Assembly: GCA_903824675.1 (NCBI GenBank)
Contig: CAIJXV010000116.1
Location: 1 to 64,000 of the forward strand
Reading direction: 5' to 3'
From: an uncultured bacterium
Lineage (GTDB): Bacteria; Verrucomicrobiota; Kiritimatiellia; CAIKKV01; CAIJXV01
Length of the DNA: 64,000 nt
Positions within the stretch are counted from its first letter, which is position 1, and every line of letters begins with the position of its first letter. The notes beneath the pieces were generated by a model. It made no database searches, had not been told where the DNA came from, and was given only the letters and a program-made list of their open reading frames with translations. The position numbers and the translations under genes were made by a program. Shown piece after piece: positions 53,191 through 60,024 of this stretch.

Positions 53191-53427
53191 GTTACTAAGG
53201 GGCGCATCTGCGATTCGGTGCAACCCAATTCCCCGTTGTTCTCGGCCGGGCCTCCGCGCCCGGCGTCTGGTGTGGGCCGGGCCTCTGCGCCCGGCGTCCG
53301 CGGATCCAACCCGCTCCCTCTCCAGACGCCCACCACAGAGGCGGGCCGACATCGATTGAAAACTCGGGGTGTAAACGACCTTTAGGCGGTTTCTGTGCAC
53401 CGAATCGCAGATGCGCCCGTTGTTAAG
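53191..53427. mobile_element. MITE-like element with perfect 23-bp terminal inverted repeats
   Basis: Bases 53200-53222 and 53396-53418 are perfect reverse complements (23 bp, beginning GGGCGCATCTGCGATTCGG). Immediately outside lie GTTACTAAG (53191-53199) and GTTGTTAAG (53419-53427), which match at 7 of 9 positions and look like a worn 9-bp target duplication. The inside is 173 bp with no transposase and two copies of a GC-rich palindromic unit. This is the form of a non-autonomous transposon. No second copy exists in the window, and no parent element is known to me. It sits just upstream of the promoter at 53446. Confidence 0.6.
53244..53298 (+). repeat. Tandem palindromic 24-bp units inside the MITE-like element
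   Basis: Two 24-bp units at 53244-53267 and 53275-53298 differ at one base (C to T) and are 31 bases apart. Each holds CCGGGC and GCCCGG arms that form a hairpin. Confidence 0.7.
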
Positions 53428-53445
53428 CCTTGCCAAAATGAGATT

Positions 53446-53474
53446 TTGACATCGTTCCTATCCCCCTTTATGAT
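53446..53474 (+). promoter_or_regulatory. Strong promoter upstream of NYN-like gene
   Basis: A consensus TTGACA at 53446-53451 and TATGAT at 53469-53474, 17 bp apart, give a start near 53481. It begins 19 bases after the MITE-like element. Confidence 0.75.
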
Positions 53475-53485
53475 ACTTTTGTCTT

Positions 53486-54097
53486 ATGAAAGGAGTTCCG
53501 TTTCCCGCTATGCGTATTCTGGACCAGTTGACCCGTCATTGGAAAAACGTCTCACAACCTCGCACACCCGGGGTGTGGATCGATCTTTTCGGCAAGCAGG
53601 CTTGTGCCCCCAACGATCTACCCTCCACCCTCCGCCGGATCGACGCCTTTGCGGAACAAGAACATTGCCCCATCACCCTCGTCCTCGTTCGCAACACCTC
53701 CGATCGAAATGATCCTCGCTTCCATCCCCGGCATGTCACCCTCCTGTCCGTTGACTCTCCCGAACAACGCAGTGAAGTTTTCCTCCAAAATTCCCGCAAA
53801 ATCGCCCGCGCCGGAGGGGTTATTATCACCGGGGATGCCGATCTCGAAAAACAACTGGGCCCGACCGGCGTCCCGTTAATGCGATATTCGACGTTTGAAA
53901 AAGCACTCGCCCTAATTCCCCATCACCATTCATCGCCTTCCGCCTCCGTTCCAGTTGAACGGCGTCCACCGGACGCCCGCGCCCCCCGCACTCCGCACCC
54001 TCAACGTTCGGCCCGAACCAGCCCCCCACCCCTAGCCCCCAAAAACAATACCCAAAATCGGCAACATGCCATTCTGGATTTAATCGACCCCCTTTAA
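53486..54097 (+). CDS. Hypothetical protein with NYN/PIN-like features
   Basis: The 203-residue product is not recognised with confidence. Its first 130 residues have a strand with an Asp (GVWIDLFG), then ITLVLVR, and GGVIITGDADLEKQLG followed by VPLMRYSTFEKAL. This resembles the order and acidic residues of NYN/YacP-type PIN-like RNases. The last 65 residues are Pro/Arg/His-rich and likely disordered. Two starts are possible: 53486, about 5 bases after the predicted transcription start, and 53510, which has AAAGGAG 14 bases before it. If nuclease-like it would act on RNA; that is inference. Confidence 0.5.
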   Translation: MKGVPFPAMRILDQLTRHWKNVSQPRTPGVWIDLFGKQACAPNDLPSTLRRIDAFAEQEHCPITLVLVRNTSDRNDPRFHPRHVTLLSVDSPEQRSEVFLQNSRKIARAGGVIITGDADLEKQLGPTGVPLMRYSTFEKALALIPHHHSSPSASVPVERRPPDARAPRTPHPQRSARTSPPPLAPKNNTQNRQHAILDLIDPL

Positions 54098-54119
54098 ACC
54101 ACACCTCCGGAGATTACTC

Positions 54120-54533
54120 ATGAAAAACAAAATGCCCGTTTTGATCGCCGTCGCCGGAATCGCGCTCGCCAGTATCGTTTGCTTTCTCACGGGTTGCGAA
54201 TCGGAATCGGCCGACACCCAAGTCACTGTCACCCCCGGCGGCGCCACGATTGCCGGGGGCCAGTCGATCGAGTTCACCGCTTCCGGCGGATACGATTATA
54301 CCTGGTCGCTCAGCGACCCCTCGCTGGGCACCCTGAATACCCGAACAGGCCCCACCGTTGTCTATACCGCATCCTCCTCCTCCAGCAGCAGCGGCACGGT
54401 CCAAACCCTCACGGTTATTTCCAGCATCGCCGGCGCGTCAACGGTCGCCGATACGTCAACCAACACCACTACCGGTGCGGGCTATAACGGCTCTGCTACT
54501 GCGACCACTTACGTGCAAATCTCTCAATATTGA
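54120..54533 (+). CDS. Small lipoprotein with Ig-like strand region
   Basis: The 137-residue product has a lipoprotein signal with C26 as the lipidation site (FLTGC). After it come VTVTPGGATIAGGQSIEFTA and YDYTWSLSDPSLGTL, which resemble one bacterial Ig-like or PKD domain. A Ser/Thr-rich C-terminus follows. It is probably an outer-membrane or periplasmic surface lipoprotein. It follows the NYN-like gene by 22 bases with a purine-rich CCGGAG site. Function unknown. Confidence 0.75.
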   Translation: MKNKMPVLIAVAGIALASIVCFLTGCESESADTQVTVTPGGATIAGGQSIEFTASGGYDYTWSLSDPSLGTLNTRTGPTVVYTASSSSSSSGTVQTLTVISSIAGASTVADTSTNTTTGAGYNGSATATTYVQISQY

Positions 54534-54573
54534 GAGACCTCGAACCCCCTACCCATTGCGCCTCTCATTGCGC

Positions 54574-54602
54574 TTGACCCCGCAGCTAGTGGGGTTTATG
54601 AT
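54574..54602 (+). promoter_or_regulatory. Promoter of nrdR with palindromic spacer
   Basis: TTGACC (54574-54579) and TATGAT (54597-54602) are 17 bp apart; GGAGG (54615-54619) precedes the nrdR ATG. The spacer contains CCCC and GGGG arms (CCCCGCAGCTAGTGGGG), which could be an operator or a weak terminator of the upstream gene. Confidence 0.6.
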
Positions 54603-54623
54603 GCCACCGTTTTTGGAGGTATC

Positions 54624-55079
54624 ATGCGCTGTTCCCGTTGCGGTCACATGGAGGATAAAGTCATCGACAGTCGGGCCACCCGAAATGGGGAGGTCATCCG
54701 GCGTCGTCGGCTCTGTGTGCAATGCGGCCATCGCTATACTACCCGTGAAGAAATCGTGCGGGCTGAATTGCGGATTATCAAGCGCGATGGCCGGCATGAA
54801 GATTTCGACCGCAATAAGCTCTTTAGCGGCATCCAACGCGCCTGCGAAAAACGCCCGATCAGTGTCGAACAAATCGATAATCTCGTTGATTCCATCGTTT
54901 CCGAACTCGAAAGCGAATTCGAACGCGAAGTGCCCAGCGAAATGATCGGCGAAAAAGTCATGGCCAAGTTGGAAGCATTGGACAATGTCGCCTATGTCCG
55001 GTTTGCCTCGGTCTACCGTCGCTTCAAGGACGTCAACCAGTTTCTCAATGCCATCGAAGGGCTGGTGGGCAAATCATGA
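54624..55079 (+). CDS. nrdR: Transcriptional repressor NrdR
   Basis: NrdR represses ribonucleotide reductase genes in response to dATP/ATP. The 151-residue product has the zinc ribbon C3-C6 and C31-C34 (RCSRCGH ... RRLCVQCGHRYTTRE) and an ATP-cone domain (RIIKRDGRHEDFDRNKLFSG, through VAYVRFASVYRRFKDVNQF). No ribonucleotide reductase gene is in the window. Its stop overlaps the next gene (ATGA). The usual NrdR-box palindrome was not seen in its own promoter. Confidence 0.97.
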   Translation: MRCSRCGHMEDKVIDSRATRNGEVIRRRRLCVQCGHRYTTREEIVRAELRIIKRDGRHEDFDRNKLFSGIQRACEKRPISVEQIDNLVDSIVSELESEFEREVPSEMIGEKVMAKLEALDNVAYVRFASVYRRFKDVNQFLNAIEGLVGKS

Positions 55080-55717
55080 TCCTCACCCCCCTCGCTTCCC
55101 CTCAGTTCACCCGGGATCAATGGGCCGCCCGACTGGTCCGCGAAATCAATACCGCGGCGTCCGGACTCAACCCGTTACCCCCCGAATCCATTCTGGAAGT
55201 GGCGCGCGGTGTGGCCGCCTTTGTCGACGAACGGCTCCCGGCCGGGGTGCCGCTTGAATCCGAACGGCTCCTCGCCATGACCTCCCAAGCCCTTTCCGCA
55301 CTCGGCGAAAAAACACTTGCCCGTCGCCTTTTGATTTTCGGCTGCGGTCTCGTGCATCCGGCCGAATGGACGGTCGGCGGCGAGCGCACCATGTTGATTT
55401 TGGATTTAAAACGCCTCACCGTCCGCCGCGAGGATTGCCTTGAAATCGTTCTCTTTCGAACCCTGGGCGTCTGTCTCAATTCCATTGCCGATACCTGGGA
55501 TGCCGCCCGGGGCGATGGCACATTGGGTCTGCGAAATCTCGGTCCCACCGCGCGAGCCTTCGTTCCTCCCCGTCGCCGGGCCGGACGCCATATCGCCGCC
55601 TTTGCCGATGAAGTGATTGCCGCCTGCCGGGCGCACTTTGAAACCCTTCGCCAACAGCGCGAGTGGGATACCGTTCCCCATGTCATTCTTCTGGATCGCC
55701 TGCCAACTTCCCCCTAA
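55076..55717 (+). CDS. Conserved hypothetical protein coupled to nrdR
   Basis: The 213-residue product is not recognised. It begins with PLASPQFTRDQWAARLVREI and contains LPPESILEVARGVAAFVDER, then LLIFGCGLVHPAEWTVGGER with conserved Cys and His, and a mainly helical C-terminus. There is no signal peptide or membrane helix. It overlaps nrdR by four bases and precedes purC by 19 bases, so it is probably made together with NrdR. A role in nucleotide metabolism or in regulating NrdR is only suggested by position. Confidence 0.6.
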   Translation: MILTPLASPQFTRDQWAARLVREINTAASGLNPLPPESILEVARGVAAFVDERLPAGVPLESERLLAMTSQALSALGEKTLARRLLIFGCGLVHPAEWTVGGERTMLILDLKRLTVRREDCLEIVLFRTLGVCLNSIADTWDAARGDGTLGLRNLGPTARAFVPPRRRAGRHIAAFADEVIAACRAHFETLRQQREWDTVPHVILLDRLPTSP

Positions 55718-55736
55718 CTGAGGAGGATCTGTTCAC

Positions 55737-56702
55737 ATGATCAACGACACCACCCTGCAAGCTGGACTTAACAACCTGTTGAGCGAAACCCATTTTGACG
55801 AACTGGGCCCGCGCGAGAGCGGTAAAGTCCGCGACAGTTACCGGCAGGGCGATCGCCGGTTGCTGGTCACCACCGATCGCATTTCCGCCTTCGATTGCAT
55901 CCTGGGGACCATTCCCTTCAAGGGGCAGGTTCTCAACCAACTCGCCGCCTTCTGGTTTGAAAACACCCGGGATATCGCCCCCAATCACGTCCTCGCCCTG
56001 CCCGACCCCAATGTCATGGTCGTCCAGGAATGTGAACAACTCCCGCTTGAATTCATCGTCCGCGGATACATCACGGGAGTGACCCCAACGTCGGCCTGGT
56101 TCAACTATGAACGGGGCGTCCGCCATTTCTGCGGCAACCTCCTCCCCGAAGGGTTGAAAAAGGATCAGAAACTGGAACGTCCCATCCTGACGCCCACCAC
56201 CAAACACGAAAAACATGACCGCCCTATCTCTCGCGATGAGGCCATCCGCGAAGGTCTGATTGATGGGGCAACCTTCGATGCCGCGGCCGCCATTTGTTTC
56301 AAACTCTACGACCGCGCCGTCCAACATGCTGCCCGGCAGGGATTGATCTTCGTCGACACCAAGTATGAGATCGGCCGCCGGGAGGGTCGGCTGGTGGTCT
56401 CGGACGAAATTCACACACCCGATTCGTCGCGCTATTGGTTCGCCGACACCTATGCCGAACGATTTGCCGCCGGACAGGAACAGCGGAAGATTGATAAGGA
56501 ATATGTCCGAGAATGGCTGGCGGCCCAAGGCTTCCGCGGCGAGGGTCGCCCTCCGGTTCTCCCCGATGAAATCCGGCTCGAAGCCGCCCGCCGCTATATC
56601 CAGGCCTATGAGCAGGTCACCGGAAAAAACTTCATCCCCGCCACCGAAACCATCGAACCCCGTATCCGTCGGAATCTCAAGGCGGCAGGGTATCTGAAAT
56701 AA
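55737..56702 (+). CDS. purC: Phosphoribosylaminoimidazole-succinocarboxamide synthase (SAICAR synthase)
   Basis: PurC joins CAIR and aspartate with ATP in purine synthesis. The 321-residue product shows the GKVRDSYRQGDRRLLVTTDR strand-loop, SAFDCILGTIPFKGQVLNQL, LPLEFIVRGYITG, the VDTKYEIGRREG motif and a C-terminal SDEIHTPDSSRYW signature. The length matches the yeast-like, longer class of PurC. A GAGGAGG site precedes the ATG. It converges with lpxC with three bases between stops. Confidence 0.96.
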   Translation: MINDTTLQAGLNNLLSETHFDELGPRESGKVRDSYRQGDRRLLVTTDRISAFDCILGTIPFKGQVLNQLAAFWFENTRDIAPNHVLALPDPNVMVVQECEQLPLEFIVRGYITGVTPTSAWFNYERGVRHFCGNLLPEGLKKDQKLERPILTPTTKHEKHDRPISRDEAIREGLIDGATFDAAAAICFKLYDRAVQHAARQGLIFVDTKYEIGRREGRLVVSDEIHTPDSSRYWFADTYAERFAAGQEQRKIDKEYVREWLAAQGFRGEGRPPVLPDEIRLEAARRYIQAYEQVTGKNFIPATETIEPRIRRNLKAAGYLK

Positions 56703-56705
56703 TCG

Positions 56706-57725
56706 TCAGTCCAATTCCACCAACAACTTCTTCTGATACAGCAGGCGGATCATCTGCACATCCAGCGCATGGCCAGCCTTGTAAGACGTCACCCGTCCGA
56801 CAAAACGTCCCACATCGATCAGCGCGATCGCCGCCAGCAGGTCCATCATGGTCCGATGCCACACCGCTTCCAAGGCCTTGCCCTGATGTTCGATCCGAGG
56901 CGGGTTGAAATATTTCCAGCGCCCGGCGATCAGGATGTTCCGGGTGGTATAACCCAAATTACGCCAGTCGGCAAATAATTGTCCGATCGTCTTACAGAAC
57001 AACATCGAGAGAAAGGGAGCGTTCGTCCGGGCCTGCGCCCCATGGCGAAAGGTTTCCGGCGTCACTCGAACCCGCAACCGTTGACGACCGATGGCCGATT
57101 TGAAATTCACCCCGCAATCGATGTCCAGGATTCGCCGCTGTGCATCCGCCGGGGGATGGAAGGTTAATATCCCCCCCGAAGGCGAGGACACGGTCACCGG
57201 CTCTCGGACCGTCACCCATTTGACCGGCTGATCAACCGTTTGTCGACCGGCGCGGTCCAGTGCCTCCACCAGGTCCGCACTCCCCCGGTCAAACAAGGGC
57301 GGATCCCCGGAATCCATCCGGATCATCAAATTGTCGATTTCCAGTCCATTCCGCAAAGCGATGATATGTTCCACCATGCGCATATAATTATGGGGGGAAC
57401 CGCTGCATAACACGATGTTGCGCTGGGTCGTCCAGACCGTATTCACGCTCACCCGGATCGGCAAAGCGTCGGGCAGATCCGTCCGGGCGAACCACCAGCC
57501 CTCCTGGGTGGTGGGTTCAAAATTCAGGGTTCGACTGGCTTTGCCAAAAAAAGTCCCGGGACCCGTCACGCTCACCGGCGACCCGATGGTCACCTGTCGC
57601 GTCGCCGGCGGCGGCGGCTCGGGAGTCCAGTCCTGATCGACCGGTATCCCGGCCAATTCGGCATACGATCGCTCCACCGACAACCGGTTCCCCTGTAAAA
57701 TCTGTCCACACATCGCTTCAGCCAT
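56706..57725 (-). CDS. lpxC: Divergent UDP-3-O-acyl-N-acetylglucosamine deacetylase (LpxC family)
   Basis: LpxC removes the acetyl group in the committed step of lipid A synthesis, using zinc. The 339-residue product keeps the first half (RTLNFEPTTQEGWWFARTDL) and the zinc/base motif MVEHIIALRNGLEIDN with E119 and H120. The second zinc motif is altered. WHRTMMD gives H290-x4-D295, whereas the usual spacing is H-x3-D (RHKMLD-type). The general acid H in YKAGHALD is kept. An N-terminal extension of about 40 residues precedes the domain. It supports an outer membrane with lipid A, but activity with this spacing should be tested. AAAGGA precedes the ATG. Confidence 0.8.
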   Translation of the reverse strand: MAEAMCGQILQGNRLSVERSYAELAGIPVDQDWTPEPPPPATRQVTIGSPVSVTGPGTFFGKASRTLNFEPTTQEGWWFARTDLPDALPIRVSVNTVWTTQRNIVLCSGSPHNYMRMVEHIIALRNGLEIDNLMIRMDSGDPPLFDRGSADLVEALDRAGRQTVDQPVKWVTVREPVTVSSPSGGILTFHPPADAQRRILDIDCGVNFKSAIGRQRLRVRVTPETFRHGAQARTNAPFLSMLFCKTIGQLFADWRNLGYTTRNILIAGRWKYFNPPRIEHQGKALEAVWHRTMMDLLAAIALIDVGRFVGRVTSYKAGHALDVQMIRLLYQKKLLVELD

Positions 57726-57886
57726 GAGTCGATCCTTTCGGAAAATCCCCGGCAGTCTAAATCATCCCGGCCGACAAAACAACTTCGATTGGCTATTTTT
57801 TTAGACCGGATCAATTCCAGCCGTTTGCATTTCTTATCCCGTTGCGCTGGACAAACCTTGGAGATGAGGATGCGACTCGGTAAAAC

Positions 57887-59671
57887 TCATCCGCACGGGA
57901 AAACACATTCGATCGGCCATCGGCTTCGAACTGAATTAATCAATTCCAGCCGTTGAATCGAGGGCCATTCATCCAAGGTCAATACCCTCTCTTCAATCGT
58001 TCCTGCCCGCAACAAAGCCGCGCGCCAAACTCCGGGTAATAATCCGCATTTTACCGGCGGCGTATACCAACGGCCCTCCCACTCATAGATCAGGTTGGCA
58101 ATGCAGGATTCGGTTATCTCCCGCATTTCATTCCACAACAAGACATCGTTAAAACCAGGACGACTCCGCAGGGCCTGCTCATAAACCGCGCGCCGGGTCG
58201 TCTTGTGGTACAAATAACGGTCGTCCGTGTGGATCGGGTTCAGCGCCAGTGTCACCCGATAGGGCGTGGGCAAAGGCGTCAGGGGTTGGATCTCCACCGA
58301 TGGCTGCCCCTCCGAATCCACCCGCAAACGAAGCCGCAAAGATGTATCGAAGGGTCGGGCTCGGTCCCGACCATCGTCATTCGATTCATTCACACCTGCA
58401 GACACCGCTTCCTGGATCCGCGCCCGGATTCCTGCCCGGTCCGCAGGGCGATCGAAATACCGCGCTGAATGGATCAGCCGGTCGAGATGCTCCTCCAACA
58501 GGACGAAGCCCCCCTCCGGTGTCCAAGACAAGGTTTCCAGCAGGTCGAAGTGCTCCGGAATTTCAGTTAAAACCCGGGCCTTGACCCGGCCTTCCTCCCA
58601 CTCGCCTGCGGCTGTTGAATCCCAGACGATCCCCCCGCCCAACCCATATTCCGCCCGCTTCCGCCGCCGGTCGATCAATACCGTCCGGATGGCCACGTTG
58701 AATTGTGCCCGTCCGCCCGGTGCGATAAAACCCACCGCCCCGGTATAAATCGAACGCGGTCCGCTTTCCAGTTCCGTGATGATTTCCATCGTCCGCCGTT
58801 TCGGCGCACCGGTAATGGATGCAGGGGGGAAGAGGGCCTGAAAAATCTCCGGCACCCCACCCCGGATGCGACCTTCCACCGTGCTCGTCATTTGCCAGAC
58901 GGTCGGGTATTGCTCAATGTCATAGAGACGGGTGGCCTGGACGCTACCCGGCTCGCAAACCCTCCCGAGATCGTTGCGGACCATATCCACAATCATCACG
59001 TTTTCGGCCCGGTTTTTTTCGGATTTCTCCAACGCCCTGCGCAGTTCCAGATCCTCTAACGCCGTCAGACCGCGGGGACTGGTGCCTTTCATCGGCCGAC
59101 TGATCAGGCGATCTCCTTCCAACCTGAAAAACAACTCTGGCGAGGCCGAACACAAGCACCAGTCTCCCGTGTCGAGGAAGGCACCCAATCGTGTTTTCTG
59201 GGCAGTGATCAAACGGGTAAAGAGGGCCCACGGGTCTCCTTCGAAAGGGGCGTTCAAACGTCGGGTATAATTGACTTGATAGGTGTCACCGGCATGAATG
59301 TAGTGCCGAATCCGTTCAATGGCCTCGCGGTGATCAGCCGCACTCACGGTCGTCTGCCAGTCCATCGGCACCCCCGCCACCGGGAGTAAAACCGACGGGG
59401 CCAGGGTCCGCGGGGCGCGAAACAGGCCAAACCAGACCAGTGGAAAATCCGATGCCGGGCCAACGGTTAAGGCGGAATCAAAAGCCGGAGCCGCCTCGTA
59501 ACTGACCCACCCGACGGCCCACAATCCTTCGGTCGCCACCCGTTCGGATGCCGATTCCAGCACCGGCCCCACCTGCCCCAACGTCCGCGCCTCAACGGTT
59601 GCAACCGGATCATCAAATCCCATCCAAAGGCCGGTCCGCTCATCTTGAATAACCCAGGATGCCGGCTTCAT
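57887..59671 (-). CDS. Aminodeoxychorismate synthase PabB fused to aminodeoxychorismate lyase PabC
   Basis: This fused enzyme would convert chorismate and ammonia or glutamine to p-aminobenzoate for folate. Residues 1 to about 345 are PabB (AGDTYQVNYTRRLNAPF, the Lys in SRPMKGTSPRG, RAENVMIVDMVRNDLGRVCE, FPPASITGAPKRRTMEII). The last 240 are PabC, a PLP enzyme of the class IV aminotransferase fold (ETLSWTPEGGFVLLEEHLDR, VLLWNEMREITESCIANLIY). No amidotransferase PabA is next to it. The ATG at 59671 overlaps the stop of an upstream sulfatase remnant (ATGA); the frame continues to 59719 without a family-like start. Confidence 0.9.
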   Translation of the reverse strand: MKPASWVIQDERTGLWMGFDDPVATVEARTLGQVGPVLESASERVATEGLWAVGWVSYEAAPAFDSALTVGPASDFPLVWFGLFRAPRTLAPSVLLPVAGVPMDWQTTVSAADHREAIERIRHYIHAGDTYQVNYTRRLNAPFEGDPWALFTRLITAQKTRLGAFLDTGDWCLCSASPELFFRLEGDRLISRPMKGTSPRGLTALEDLELRRALEKSEKNRAENVMIVDMVRNDLGRVCEPGSVQATRLYDIEQYPTVWQMTSTVEGRIRGGVPEIFQALFPPASITGAPKRRTMEIITELESGPRSIYTGAVGFIAPGGRAQFNVAIRTVLIDRRRKRAEYGLGGGIVWDSTAAGEWEEGRVKARVLTEIPEHFDLLETLSWTPEGGFVLLEEHLDRLIHSARYFDRPADRAGIRARIQEAVSAGVNESNDDGRDRARPFDTSLRLRLRVDSEGQPSVEIQPLTPLPTPYRVTLALNPIHTDDRYLYHKTTRRAVYEQALRSRPGFNDVLLWNEMREITESCIANLIYEWEGRWYTPPVKCGLLPGVWRAALLRAGTIEERVLTLDEWPSIQRLELINSVRSRWPIECVFPCG

Positions 59672-59778
59672 TTCCACACACTTACCCGGGGGGGTGGGCA
59701 GAAGTCGCTCCCCGCGCATCCGATATCGCGCCAGCCCAAGTCATCGATCAGAATGAACAAAATGTTGGTTTTTTTCAT
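59668..59778 (-). pseudogene. 5' remnant of a sulfatase gene
   Basis: A 36-codon frame starts at 59778 and reads KKTNILFILIDDLGWRDIGC followed by AGSDF, which is the classical N-terminus of type I sulfatases, including the first metal-binding Asp pair. It then departs into CPPPR and stops. The catalytic Cys motif (CxPxR) and all later parts are absent, so this is a truncated remnant. The stop TGA overlaps the ATG of the pabB-pabC gene, so the old sulfatase start may now supply translation into it. Confidence 0.75.
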
Positions 59779-59910
59779 AATCCACGGCTCTCAGCGGGAC
59801 CGGCCGACTCAAGGGGCTGGCTGACGAGCTCAAATTGCCACATCCTGACTACCCCCGCAAGCGCATTCCATTCCGGTCGGGTGGAGTCCACATAAATAAA
59901 ACGATTCTCC

Positions 59911-59940
59911 TTGAAATCAGTCTCCGAAAACGCTTATATC
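59911..59940 (+). promoter_or_regulatory. Promoter of the PFOR gene
   Basis: TTGAAA (59911-59916) and TATATC (59935-59940) with an 18-bp spacer predict a start near 59947 and a 78-base leader. The rest of 59779-59910 holds nothing recognisable. Confidence 0.5.
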
Positions 59941-60024
59941 TAACCAGCTTTTGTTTTGCGCTGGAAAGCCTGTCAAACGACCTGTTTTCCACGCTTTTTG
60001 AACCGTACAAATAGGAGAACCGCT

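Noticed and set aside
53110-53385. Plus-strand frame of 91 codons
   Set aside because: It crosses the end of the MITE-like element and its repeated GR-ASAPGV residues come from the DNA repeats.
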